This document shows, one piece after another, positions 25,187-35,304 of a stretch of DNA of 64,000 nt. This stretch comes from Urophycis tenuis. Taxonomy: Eukaryota > Chordata > Actinopteri > Gadiformes > Phycidae. The stretch lies in assembly GCA_036785325.1 (NCBI GenBank), contig JAXIVH010000002.1, positions 6,537,424 through 6,601,423 on the forward strand. The letters are read 5' to 3'. Every line of letters begins with the position of its first letter. The first letter of the stretch is position 1. Under the pieces are notes generated by a model. That model was not told where the DNA came from, searched no databases, and was given only the letters and a program-made list of their open reading frames with translations. The position numbers were made by a program, and so were the translations under genes.

Positions 25187-27682
25187 CATGATTATATTTG
25201 ACTCAGACAATCAATACATGTAGGAGAAATATAAATAAATAATAAAATATAAATATAGATAAAAGGCCTCTTCACAGATCCCAGCTATAGCATGAGGAGG
25301 GGGGGGAAGCCAAGTCTTACCCCAGACTGATAGTGTGGTTTGTGGCCATGGCTCATGGGCGGCAGAGAGACGGGAGGCGGTTTATGCGGTTGGTAAACTG
25401 GTGCCGGGGCTGCGGGGGCGTGACTGAAGGAAGAAGAGGGTGGTGCTGCAGCCACAGCCTTCACCAGTCCGTTGGTGATGATCTCCTTGATTCTGTTGAC
25501 AGCTCCTGGAGAGAACACAACACAGTCCGTGTCAACGCGTGGCCCGTGGTCACCCCTGTGGCGGATGTGAAAGACACCACTCCCAGAGAAGCACTCACTG
25601 TCCACAAGCTCCCTGGTCTGGCCCTGGACATGCAGGTAAAGAGGCCGCTCCCTGTGTAGAGGAGAATGCAAATGTCATTGTTTAAGTGCCATAAGAACTC
25701 CATTAGTTGTGAAAAGAGACGTGTGAGAGTTGTGAAAAGAGACTCTGGAGAGTGTCTTCAGTCTGTGTGGTGGAAACAGGAACTGACCCCGACAGTGCTT
25801 TGCTCTTCTCCTCTGCTGCCATGTACCGCCCTCTAGTGGACACCGCGGCGCCACTAATTTTACTGATCTGCAAGGCAGAGGGACAGAGGGAGATCAATGT
25901 CAGATCGACTCCAACGCCATTAAACATTTAAACAGCTTCTAGAGCAAACTAGTGCCCTTTGGGCTCTGACCTCATCTTGGGTTTGCCCCCGGGTCAGCAG
26001 GTTGCGGCAGGTGAGGGGCACGTCGTTGATCTCCACCTCGGCCACCACCAGATCATCCTTGGCTTTCGCCGGCATCACAGGTTTGCAGACACCCACGACC
26101 TGGAAATGTTGAATGAACAGATGCTTTGAGCCAACGTGGAGGTTCCATTGAGATACATCATGGGTATGACGCTTCAAAAAGAAAAAAAGTATAGCGTAGG
26201 CAAAAGGTAAATTAACATTAACGTCATCTGGTACAAAATAGTTTTTGACGAGAAACCTAAAGGAAAGAGTTGTTTGAATGAGAAATGTGTTGTCACAGCA
26301 ATGGAATAATGACCCGCTTAACTTCCTAACACTAGCTCTAAGCAGCTATAATATGCTACATCATGAAAGCTACTTCAGAAAAGATTATTTTTTAATCAAA
26401 GCAAATATCTCAATATAATACAATAAGTTCTTAGAATAACTTGAATTAGTCACCCAATCAATTTCCCTGGAATTGACTCAACCACCATACATTGACAACA
26501 CTGGTAGAGTATGTATTAAATACTTGAACACTACATGCCACTGTTTTGTTGTCATTTTCAAATAAAGCGTGTTGAAGTACACAGGATATATTATTTTGTT
26601 TGTGTTTTATACCGTGGTATCGAATTGGCTATCATCAATTGTGAAATGTCACATTTCACTGGGCGCTTCAGGGCTCTGGGGACAGACTCCAGCGGGCCTA
26701 CACATGCCACAGTTCACTTGGTCACTGTACTTGGATGCTGGATATACTACCATTACATTACTCAATTAGAAGAGTCTCAGCGTGTCTGGATGTCCTTCAG
26801 TTTTCTCAAGGACCACTCATTCGATTGACTGCACACTGCACACCCAAGGAAGGGTCGTGTTGAGGGTGAAGTTGTTTGAATGGCCACCTCTCGAGAAGCA
26901 GCAATATGGCAGGTCAAGCATTTGGCCCATTCAGAACAGGCACATTTTGAACAGGCACTGCACTAAAAAGCATAAGAGTACAAGATTCATCATTGAGAAT
27001 GTCTTGCCTTGTCGAGGGGTCCAGGGGCGCCTATTTGTGAGGGTCTCAGCTTTCCTTTGGCCACCAACATGGCGTTGATCTTAGCCGCCACCGCCGCTGC
27101 TGCGTCCAGAGCCCCAGTGGGTGCAGTCTCCACCTCACCCATCCCACCAGAACCAGACCCGGGGCCCGGCTGGTCCCATTTGCTGCGGCGGCTTAAAAAT
27201 GAAGAAAGAACGTGGTATGAGTAAATCAGTTGATGTAAATCAGTTGATGTATTGTCTTAGTTAAGAAACCATTGTGAAATAAATTAGGTTGACACGGTGT
27301 TCTACTACTAATATTGGGCTTTATAACTAACCAAATAAAAACCCGTTGTTAATGGTTTTGTCGCTGGAATGGAATTATCATGCCTTACATGAAAACAAAG
27401 TTGTCGTGACCCCCCAAGTGACAAAGTTAGTGTGAATAACATATACGCTTATCATTCAAAATAAGTGTTAGGTTTAGGATCGGAACAAATTTGGTATATT
27501 GTAGTCTGCATTTAGCTCGTAGATGCCCAACAACCTCGTCGACATGATAACATGAAGTAGACTGCTAACGTTAGCCGGCCAACTGACTACTCAGTCGACA
27601 ACACAACAATGCTAAAGCTACACACAGCTGGTGCATAATGGTGACGCACTCACCCGCCGTTTTGAGTTCCACCAAATGACAT
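18994..27682 (-). CDS. khdc4: KH domain-containing protein 4 (Blom7, KIAA0907)
   Basis: Fourteen coding exons on the minus strand: 27682-27654, 27191-27008, 26099-25971, 25867-25788, 25651-25599, 25505-25321, 24995-24784, 24667-24607, 24392-24335, 24221-23989, 21907-21752, 20579-20470, 20325-20237, 19238-18994. All phases agree and give 607 residues (human 614). Landmarks are an N-terminal RRSKWDQ motif (11-17); a first KH-like region spanning KAKDDLVVAEVEINDVPLTC to the EIITNG helix (about 82-171); a second KH region, MHYVQDKLFVGLEHA to EPMYIYIS (221-291), with the GxxG-like RGKGSG; a Pro/Tyr-rich middle (332-460); the KRRFTEE...DERDSGLLGYQ motif; and a C-terminal SSDEEED acidic patch, Gln run and QPMPFWMAP end. 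The family are nuclear RNA-binding proteins that associate with the spliceosome and affect splice-site choice. Exon 2 ends at a GC donor. Intron 10 carries a hAT-like insertion, and introns 2 and 11 share a dispersed repeat. Confidence 0.96.
19266..19283. repeat. Poly-G run of 18
   Basis: Uninterrupted G run in the last intron of khdc4, about 28 bp upstream (in the gene sense) of the last exon. On the coding strand it is a C tract that can serve as part of the polypyrimidine tract. Confidence 0.9.
21233..21425. repeat. Dispersed repeat, copy A (khdc4 intron 11)
   Basis: Shares blocks in the same order with 26321-26660: CTTCCTAACACTAGCTCTAAG, CAATTTCCCTGG, a TATCCATGGTATAGAATTG-like block and a final ATTTCACT. 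The copies are diverged, and copy B is longer. The family is not recognised. Confidence 0.6.
21712..21741. repeat. (GA)n microsatellite
   Basis: GA repeat immediately after the khdc4 exon 11 donor in the gene sense. Confidence 0.9.
22774..22781. repeat. Left target-site duplication of the hAT-like element
   Basis: CCCGTGGC, repeated exactly at 23885-23892. The match can also be read as ten bases (ACCCGTGGCT) if the element is taken to start one base later at each end. Confidence 0.85.
22782..23884. mobile_element. hAT-like DNA transposon, internally deleted (1,103 bp)
   Basis: The element starts TAGGGTTG and ends CAACCCTA, perfect 8-bp terminal inverted repeats followed by looser inverted similarity rich in CGGTTCC and CACCG motifs. 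It is flanked by the exact 8-bp duplication CCCGTGGC. Terminal TA...GGG sequence and 8-bp duplications are the signature of the hAT superfamily. Inside, at 23018-23122, is a short frame that looks like the start of a BED zinc finger, as in hAT transposases, so this appears to be a deletion derivative of an autonomous element. It lies in khdc4 intron 10. A CAGGGGTGCCCAA motif at about 23409 may mark a second, nested hAT-like fragment. Confidence 0.85.
23018..23122 (+). pseudogene. Transposase fragment with BED-type zinc finger start
   Basis: A 34-codon frame from the ATG at 23018 to the TAA at 23120-23122. It encodes a basic start followed by VWLHF, an Asp/Ser stretch and a C-x2-C pair (TCKRC), then NKAIS. 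The order aromatic VWxxF, then CxxC, is that of BED fingers found in hAT transposases and ZBED proteins. The His half of the finger and all downstream transposase domains are missing, because the frame ends at a stop, so it is a remnant and not a working gene. It is too short to prove, but its position inside an element with hAT ends supports it. Confidence 0.65.
23885..23892. repeat. Right target-site duplication of the hAT-like element
   Basis: CCCGTGGC, the exact partner of 22774-22781. Confidence 0.85.
23939..23983. repeat. (ACAG)n/(AC)n microsatellite beside khdc4 exon 10
   Basis: ACAG-type units followed by an AC tract, ending six bases outside the exon 10 donor in the gene sense. Confidence 0.85.
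25157..25186. repeat. (GAT)n microsatellite
   Basis: About ten GAT units in khdc4 intron 6. A small inverted repeat, ATCCCACA/TGTGGGAT, sits at its left edge. Confidence 0.9.
26321..26660. repeat. Dispersed repeat, copy B (khdc4 intron 2)
   Basis: Diverged partner of 21233-21425, same orientation, with about 150 extra bases between the CAATTTCCCTGG block and the GTGGTATCGAATTG block. It contains the small palindrome GTGAAATGTCACATTTCAC (26640-26658). Confidence 0.6.
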
Positions 27683-27789
27683 CAATGTCCTTAATTACGG
27701 AGGGCCTTATCAATGTGAATAAGAATATTTGAACAACAAAATATGTAGTTGGCCACTGCGCCACCAAATTGTTGTGTTGTCGAGGAGTC

Positions 27790-27840
27790 GCTGGAATCAA
27801 GATAGCGGTTTCCGCTTCCGGTTAATTTTACTTCCGCAGG
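27790..27840 (-). promoter_or_regulatory. khdc4: khdc4 core promoter with ETS sites
   Basis: About 110-160 bp upstream of the khdc4 ATG are CTTCCGG (27815-27821) and ACTTCCG (27830-27836) on the plus strand, i.e. CCGGAAG and CGGAAGT in the gene sense. A neighbouring CAAGATAGCGG resembles a YY1 site. ETS and YY1 sites without a TATA box are typical of housekeeping promoters. This is inference from motifs only. Confidence 0.5.
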
Positions 27841-28399
27841 TTTGGGAGATGCCACGAGGGGGCGCAAGGTAGCTAAATACGTTGTGCATGTTGAAAGCAC
27901 GTGTGCTGTTGATGAAGCCTCACCTGGTGAAGTCAGGTATCTGCCTGCTCCGCCCTCACCCATTGCATCTTTCACTTATTTTTGTGCCACCCTCGGACAA
28001 TTAATGGGCAGAAGTATCGGTCAAAACGTAAGGAAGACCAAGACGTTCAAGCCCCTTCATTGATTGGTAAGGCCAGAGTCTCCTTTTCTCTCAAAATGTG
28101 CATAGGCATGTGTAACTGTTAATGATCGTTTTTGAAGTTTTTAATGTTTCGATGTGATCTCGTAGTCATGTAAATATAAATTGTTCTGCATTCACAATGC
28201 ATGCTTTTGTCTTTGAGAGCTACACACATGCTGAATGGAAAACAATGATGATGTGTTCAAAGTTTATGCTATTATATATTCACACTGTCATATAATAGTT
28301 TAGACTATTTTATAGACTATTTGCATATTTTATAGTTTTTTATCTTTAATTGCATCGGAACAACCAAGGTTGTTGCAAAGTTTACGCATATCAGCAGTT

Positions 28400-28408
28400 G
28401 GTGTGTGT

Positions 28409-28499
<91 letters not shown>

Positions 28500-28500
28500 C
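28400..28500. repeat. (GT)n microsatellite
   Basis: About 100 bp of GT repeat with one CT and one AT interruption. Confidence 0.9.
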
Positions 28501-29899
28501 GTGGCTGTTCTTTGTTGCAACATAAAAAGTGACAATAGCATCATGTCTACATGGTCGTTTCTGCAAATAGGCAGGGTTACTAAAAGCCACCACGAAAGGT
28601 ACAGGTGTTCAGTTACCGACCACACAGGAGCAGGGACAGAGAGGTGCAGGTTACTGCGGAAGGCGAGATTGCCGTGTGGGGGTACGTGGATCAACAGATT
28701 GGGCATTCACCCCCCGCCCCCTGCCCCCAGGTTGTTGACAACAGAATGGAAAACTCTGCTTTTCTTCAGTTGGTTTAGAAGGATAGGCCTCTCTCTTGCT
28801 TCTGTTGGTGAATGCAGTTCTATTTCTGACTGATGTTGCCCCCCCCCCTTGAAGATATTTTGCATTGTACATAAGTTTCACAAGTTTCACAAAACAATGA
28901 TGGTAGGGAACATGATTATACAATGTTTATAAATAATAATATGCGCTTGTTACTGGATGTAAACATGACGTAAGTGAGTGGTGCAAAAAATGTAGAAAGA
29001 TTAACCAGACTGGTATTCAAATTGTATTTCCTCTGTTAAGGCGGCATTCAGATTCAACTCGTTTTATTGCAGTGGCATTATATATAACACTTGTTCATAA
29101 CCAAGAATAGAACAACAATGTTCTAAGTGGCAGTGGTATGTATGTCTTTGTGGTTACAATGACCTATACATTAATGTTTTGTTAATTTTGCTCGCTTGGT
29201 TTATGTTTTTAACCCCAAATAGTTGCCTTGACATCACATAGAACAGGTTTTTTGATGCATTCTGGCAGTGCACTGCCTGGACTTAAGTTACATCGACTAG
29301 ATATTTCCATGTAAACACATCCATTGTAGTCATGTAGCATATATTGCACTATATAGTGTTGCCAGGTAAGAATTAGAACATTTCGTATTTTACTGCAAAA
29401 CTAAGTATTATAATCGCCTGCAGATGGTGCTCTTATTCAGTGCAACCTGCGTACGCACACACACAAACCTCTGTAGAAATCTTGTTTCTGTCCTAAATAT
29501 GCTACCACATTTTGTGATTGTTGTTTTTGTCACTATTGTAGTACATTTATGGTCACATACCAGAAAGTACATGCCCATAACAGAACCTCAGCAAACTCAT
29601 CATGATACCCTAAAAAATATTAGTTTTCCCACAAACGTGCATTTATTAGTTTGTGATATTTAGCCCCCTGCCTACCGATGTACAAATGGCGCCCGCATGT
29701 GCAGGAGGTGAAGGCGAGATGTCTTCACAGGGCCATGCGCTCTGTCTGCATGCTTAACCATGGGGTTCAGACGAGCGAGGTGTCAAAGGTCAGAGGGGTC
29801 GAGGCAGCTCTGACGCCCGAGTCGGCGGGGTTGGGTTGTTTACCGCGGCGCCGCGGCGGGAGGAGCGCGGGCGTGACTCACGGCATCAGAGCGGAGCAT

Positions 29900-29982
29900 G
29901 GAGGAGGAGGAGGAGGAGGAGGAGGAGGAGGAGGAGGAGGAGGAGGAGGAGGAGGAGGAGGAGGAGGAGGAGGAGGAGGAGG
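29900..29982. repeat. (GGA)n microsatellite
   Basis: About 27 GGA units. Its translation as poly-Glu or poly-Arg is not evidence of a gene. Confidence 0.95.
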
Positions 29983-32900
29983 CAGGGGCGGGGCGGGGGG
30001 CAGACATGTCATATTTACTGTCTTCCCTTGTAAGAGACCATGTGCGAACTGCAGTACGTATGTTGGTTTATGTAACCCCCCGGCCTTCAAGTCGGTGGAA
30101 GCCTTGGTCTCGCCTGATCCTGGCGGCTGACACGGAGGTGCGAGGACAGGGAACGTGACGGGGAGGAGGGTGCCTCACGATGGGGTGGTCGTGGGTGGAA
30201 CAAAGAGTTACTGTGAGCCCCTGGGCTTCGATGTTTGCTGTTAGACTAGGAATTACAAGTAAAGGGATTTGATTTGTGTGTGTGTGTGTGTGTGTGTGTG
30301 TCAGTCTAGTATACAGCATAAAACCTGTATTATGAAACATTTGACCTTAATTACTTCCATTGAAGATTGACAATAATAAAGAATATAATTTTAATTGGAT
30401 AATCCAAGTTTTTTACTACGTTTGACCTTAATTACGTTAATTCATTTCCTTACATTATTTACACTGCAAATAGAATATAAAGGCTAATTAAATCAAACAA
30501 ACTGACAGTTGATCGAGCAAGAGACGTGAAGCAGTAAATGTACAGACTAGATGAGAGGACAAGTGATTGAGAGAGGAAAAACAGATGGGAAAATTACATT
30601 TTTCGTCTTGGAGTGCAAGCGGAATCTTTTTTCCCTGTGTCTGGAGAGAAAGGGAGCCTCTTATACGCCTCACAGCGTGAAGTTGGCCATGGCTGCGGCC
30701 TAGTCTCGTCTGCACAGCAGGGTGCTTTCCTGAGCAGCCTGCCCAGGGGAGGGGCACCTGCCTCAGCCCTAAACACTGGTCGAGAGTAGGCCCCAAGAGG
30801 CGGGGCGAGGGATGCAACCATGGAAAGACATTTGGCAGTTCCAGGAAAACGGACATGTGCGGGATTTATAAAACGCTCAGGTAGCACAGAGCGATGTTGC
30901 TAAAAGAAAACATTTGTCTTCCAGGGCTCCGTGTGGACACGAGAAGCAGAGGAGGAAACTAGGAGGAAATCAAGTTAGATTTCAGATGAGAAATAAAAGT
31001 TATGGTTGGATCAGGCAAGTTAAACACTGGTTACAACCAACACTACGAAACCGTTTCGACATTGGCCAGCTTTCACGCTGAGGCAATATTTTCCGTCCAT
31101 TTTGGTTGGTCTGACCAACGACAACACGTTTGAAGTTTATCAAGCACTCAGTCATCCCTTCAGACTTGAGGGAGAACTTAATCATTTGACATATGGGAGC
31201 AGGCCCAAAACCACCCCAACATGCACACCAGCGGAATTAAACAAGCGCCTCACTGTGCTCTATGTATCTACACAGCGCTCTCAAGTCTTTCTTGGACGGG
31301 GCTCCGCTATACATGAGTGTGAACCCTCCATCTTCTGTCATCTTGGTATGACCCAATAGCCCCTGAAACCATTCGGTGCCACAGGAGAGCCAAGGCAGCC
31401 ACATGTTTAATGGCAGAGGCTTTCGAGAAGAAATACCCCGATACCCGTTGACTGTTGAAAAACCCTCGACCTGAGGACAGACAACCACAAGGGTCTCCAG
31501 GGTGGCTAGCCTGTAAATGGAGGAAGGCTATTGTGTTAGCTTCACTGCAGAGGCTCCCCACCCCCCCATGGTGTGACCACACAGACCACTGAGTAATAAC
31601 TGTGGAGGGAATGCTATGCTCGGTAGCGGTACGCCAGGTAAATGGAAACACATGGAAGGCACGGCAGCTAGCTTAGGCCGCTACGGCGCGTCATACAATG
31701 AGCATTATGAGAGAAGAACCAGCTGTCCCACCACCACCCCCCCTCCAACACATCTGTGTCCATCACCCCTGTTCATCTTTTACATTTAAAAATATATACA
31801 GTATATATTATGTATTAATATCTCTCCAAATCTCCATAACAGAACAGGAAGCAAGGCATAATTAAAAAGGAAATTCTAGAAAATGTCTAGAAAAACATTC
31901 TAGAAATAAATATTTACCTGTTGAGTAATGACTTGAATTATGAGTCATGAATTACTCTATGACTTATTTTGTGACAGCTCAGAGGTTGGAGGATTTTTTT
32001 CAAATAATCAAAAAGACTGATGTCCAGCATCTCAGAGACTAGACAGGTGAGGCCACCGTGCAAAGTGCTTACACCAGCGCAACGCGTTGCACAGCTCCAA
32101 GGCCTTCGTTAGTAAACCCTAAAAGGATTCACAAAGGATCCACCTGCACAGCTTTGATTTGATGGACAATGGACGGGCGCTCTGCAACCATGCAGCGTTG
32201 ACGCCACAGACAACTGTTCTGTTGATTACACACTGCTATCGCCCCAGCACATAAAGGCCTTGAGGCTGGGGCCAGGTTAGTCAGTGCAGCATTAATAGCA
32301 CTGCTCCTTGATCAGCATATTGATTAGTCCTGTCCTTCATAATTGATTGTCGGTTGTCGGTTGTTGTTTTTTCACACAGACCAAGAGTCAACCATAGAAT
32401 GAAAAAGGCTATAGCTAATATGAGCTAAACAATAAAGACACAAGGCTCAACGGCCCTACACCCATGGGCTGGTTAGATGGAAGTCGTTTTCAGGAGATGA
32501 CCTCAGGTAGTGTGGACTAGACTAGCTACTTACCAGTCACAAGGTCGCAACTTCACTTCATATTTTCACAGACTATGAAGTTAATTAATTTAGTTCATTA
32601 GGTCACTAATTTAGTTCAATTGACTATAGAATTAACTATTTTTAACATGTGTGTATTTATGTGTTTTGTAGCTTGTGTGACGTTGAAATTGTCTGATCGA
32701 AGGTTGTAATAGTCTTGTGAGAGATTGGCTAGGGTTTAGCGTCAGATATGTGTATGAAGCACAATATGCATGTTATTGAGTAGGCTATGTGCCCAAAGTA
32801 TTGCTGTTCAAAGCAAGGACTCAGGACTCATTCAAATACTGAAGAAAAATTAAATCAGTTTATTGATTATAGTAGTCCAATCTATTAAGATCTGTTTTCA

Positions 32901-33513
32901 AATCAAATGAAATCACATTTTAATATTATTTTCACCTGCATGGCTATATACAGCAGGTCCTTCATACATATTCTGCCCATTCCTTTGCATTTGCACCCCT
33001 GTCGTTTATCTGTGTCCCTTCCCCACCCACCCATGCACACACACCCCCGCCACATTATCAAGTCCCTAACACCACCACACTCCAATCTGTCTGACAGCAG
33101 TATTTACTCCTCTGTGCCACAGAGCAGCAGGGCCTGCAGACAGCAGCCTGGTAGTGGGACAGAGACACGGAGAACTCATGGAGAATCTCAGAGCGACTAG
33201 GCAGGAATCCTGCAGAGTAGAATACACCAAAGTTTAGACAAAGCCAATTCGGGTGGTTTACCTTTGTCGTTTTTGAGACGAAAAATGTTGTGGCGACAGA
33301 AATTGTACGTTTTAAAGGAAAGGGCAGAGAGGACACAAGAGAGAAAACAAGATGGCTCCTAATAGATGATGATGGTCATTTATATGCACGTTTATGCACA
33401 GGAATGGAAATTATAACACACTCATTATTCTACCCGTGCAGCACACCTCCCCTCTTTAGTACCATTTTAAAGGCTAAAAACTAATTTGGTAAAACGGTGG
33501 TTTCAAGGTCAGA

Positions 33514-33558
33514 GGACCCATTGCTGTGTGTTCCCTCTTAACACACAGCAATGGGTCC
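33514..33558. repeat. 19-bp perfect inverted repeat, 7-nt loop
   Basis: Left arm 33514-33532 (GGACCCATTGCTGTGTGTT) pairs without mismatch with the right arm 33540-33558 across the loop CCCTCTT. The loop sequence is part of a direct repeat (CCCTCTTAACA at 33533 and again at 33557), so the right half looks as if it was copied with its flank. Confidence 0.85.
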
Positions 33559-33609
33559 CTCTTAACAAACCAACTCAAAACACTGGACACTTAGATGTAT
33601 TTACACATT

Positions 33610-33615
33610 TTTATT
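33610..33615 (-). promoter_or_regulatory. Candidate poly(A) signal of the urotensin receptor gene
   Basis: TTTATT on the plus strand (AATAAA on minus), about 540 nt after the receptor stop codon. Confidence 0.45.
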
Positions 33616-34152
33616 TAAAGCTGTATATTACGCATTCTTATAAACATGTAAGGTCATGCAAATAATTGCATAGTGTCGTAACAAAATAGTTTTTTAAACC
33701 TAACATGCAGGTATAGCTGTATTATTAAGAGTTGCGTCGTGTGTTGTGTATGTGTCATGGTTCAAGGAAAGCCTCTGAATGTGTTGTGTCAACAAACAAA
33801 TCTGTTCAGCCAAATATCCCTTCTGACCTGACAGGTTGCAACTAGTTGTAGATCGAAAACATAATATTGTCTTTGCCGATGTCAGCCAGAAATGCTGTCA
33901 TATTTATAGCATATATATATAGTTTGTTGAAAACTGTAATTACCCACCAATTATTAATGTTTAATCTTCTGCTCTTCTGGTCTCGGAAGTGCAAACAAAG
34001 TGCTATAATTGTCCACAGTCCTCCTGTCCTCCTGTGTGTGTGTGTGGGGAAATCATTGAAATGTCAGTCTCTATGACGTACATGTGACCACATACAGCAC
34101 ACAGACGTACAACAGTCCCACAGAAGAAGCAGACTCTGCGGCCAGGCGCCTC

Positions 34153-35304
34153 TCACTGCACAGGGCTGCTTTTCCGACAGAGCTCGTTTGCCGTCAGCGT
34201 CTGGCGAGCGCGTCTGCGTTTCCCCGTCAGCAGGGTGTAGAAAAAGGGATTCACGCAGGAGTTCCCGTACGTCAGGCCCGTCAGGATGCGGTTCACCGTC
34301 ACCTGGGTCCCGACCGGTACCGTCCTCAGCATGTCGGGCTGGTACAGGGGCAGCAGCTGCCAGACCCAGAAGGGGAGGAAGCAGGCCCAGAAGGCCATCA
34401 CGATGCCCAGGATGAGCAGCAGCACCTTGGGTTTGGGCGCTCTCGGAGGGTAGGCGGCGCCGCCCCCGCTGGCCCAGGCGGGCCTCGTCTGGGACACCCA
34501 GTAGAGGCGGCCCAGGGTGGCGTACAGCGCCCCGATGGCCAGCCCCGGGCCGAGGATGCTGGTGCAGAAGAGTATGCTCATGTAGGCCTTGAAGCTCTGC
34601 TCGTCCCAGGCCGGCACGCACAGCTGGCCGTCCTGGCTGTCGCCGTCCTCCAGGTGCAGGGTGATCATCATGGGCAGGCTCAGGGCCAGCGCCAGACCCC
34701 AGGCCAGGCCCACGCGCAGCAGGCCCGAGGAGTTGGAGGAGGACGTGTGCAGGGGACGCGCCACGGCCCTGTAGCGGTCCAGACTCATGGCCGTCAGGGT
34801 GAAGATGGAGGCGTGCATGGTCAGGAGGTCCAGGCTGAGGAGAAGGCGGCAGCCCAGCTCCCCGAAGGCCCAGCCGGACGCCAGGCTGTCGTACACGATG
34901 AAGGGAGCGGTGAAGAGGTAAAGGAGGTCGGCCAGAGCCAGGCTCAACACCTGGAGGTAAAGGGAGGAGTTCGAGTTGATGGAGGAGGAGACGGGAGAGG
35001 AGGACGGGGAGAGGGACGGGGACTGAGCGTTGGCCAGGCAGGAGGGCACCGGGAGTCTGACGAGGCAGCAGCATGCTCCCGCTCGGTGCCTCCTCCGGCC
35101 TTTCCTGCGTCTGAGGAGGAGACCCAGGGCGTACAGGTTTCCTGTGATGCCCAGCAGGGACAGGAGTGACAGAAAAGAGCAGAAGAGAGCGGTGGAGGCC
35201 AAGCTTGGGGATGGAGAGATGGATGGAGAGGGAGAAGGCAGAGAGACATTTGGGAGGAAAGGGAAGGGGGAGGGAGAGGGAGGCATGGAGCCTGAAGGTT
35301 CCAT
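34153..35304 (-). CDS. uts2r: Urotensin-II receptor-like G protein-coupled receptor
   Basis: A single uninterrupted frame of 383 residues, class A GPCR, plasma membrane, expected to bind urotensin II/URP peptides and couple to Gq. Seven segments are visible: TM1 about 39-64, TM2 115-140, TM3 152-176, TM4 195-216, TM5 239-264, TM6 294-320, TM7 333-359. Diagnostic text is LDLLTMHASIFTLTAMSLDRY (DRY at 176-178), FWACFLPFWVWQLLPLY and LTYGNSCVNPFFYTLLT (NPxxY at 352-356), which match UTS2R closely. C152 and C229 should form the extracellular disulfide; N19 (NVS) is a glycosylation site. The N-terminus is Ser/Pro-rich. Intracellular loop 1 (about 65-114) is around 40 residues longer than in human UTS2R. 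Teleosts have several uts2r paralogues, and which one this is cannot be decided here. A nearer start at Met7 (35286) is possible. The large open frame on the opposite strand (34084-35169) is a shadow. Confidence 0.92.
   Translation of the reverse strand: MEPSGSMPPSPSPFPFLPNVSLPSPSPSISPSPSLASTALFCSFLSLLSLLGITGNLYALGLLLRRRKGRRRHRAGACCCLVRLPVPSCLANAQSPSLSPSSSPVSSSINSNSSLYLQVLSLALADLLYLFTAPFIVYDSLASGWAFGELGCRLLLSLDLLTMHASIFTLTAMSLDRYRAVARPLHTSSSNSSGLLRVGLAWGLALALSLPMMITLHLEDGDSQDGQLCVPAWDEQSFKAYMSILFCTSILGPGLAIGALYATLGRLYWVSQTRPAWASGGGAAYPPRAPKPKVLLLILGIVMAFWACFLPFWVWQLLPLYQPDMLRTVPVGTQVTVNRILTGLTYGNSCVNPFFYTLLTGKRRRARQTLTANELCRKSSPVQ

Larger units (their letters stand above)
27841..34152. other. 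Intergenic region between khdc4 and the urotensin receptor gene
   Basis: No protein gene or RNA gene was recognised in these 6.3 kb. It contains (GT)n at 28400-28500, a (GGA)n tract at 29900-29982, a GT tract at 30275-30301, a 15-bp direct repeat (30340-30354 and 30421-30435), and a long inverted repeat at 33514-33558. Confidence 0.6.

Noticed and set aside
27003..27060. An upstream GT (in TTG|GTGGCC) as the khdc4 exon 2 donor instead of GC
   Set aside because: It would delete the conserved VAKGKLRP stretch shared with human KHDC4 and break phase with exon 3.
29878..30158. Poly-Glu, poly-Arg, poly-Gly and poly-Pro frames
   Set aside because: All arise from the (GGA)n tract read in different frames. 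There is no flanking coding sequence.
34084..35169. A 361-codon frame on the plus strand
   Set aside because: It is antisense to the urotensin receptor gene, starts and ends without gene context, and is a by-product of its GC-rich codon use.
34153..35304. Relaxin-family receptor RXFP4, a neighbour of KHDC4 in human
   Set aside because: TM3 (LDLLTMHASIFTLT), TM6 (FWACFLPFW) and TM7 (TYGNSCVNPF) text is that of urotensin-II receptors, not RXFP3/4.
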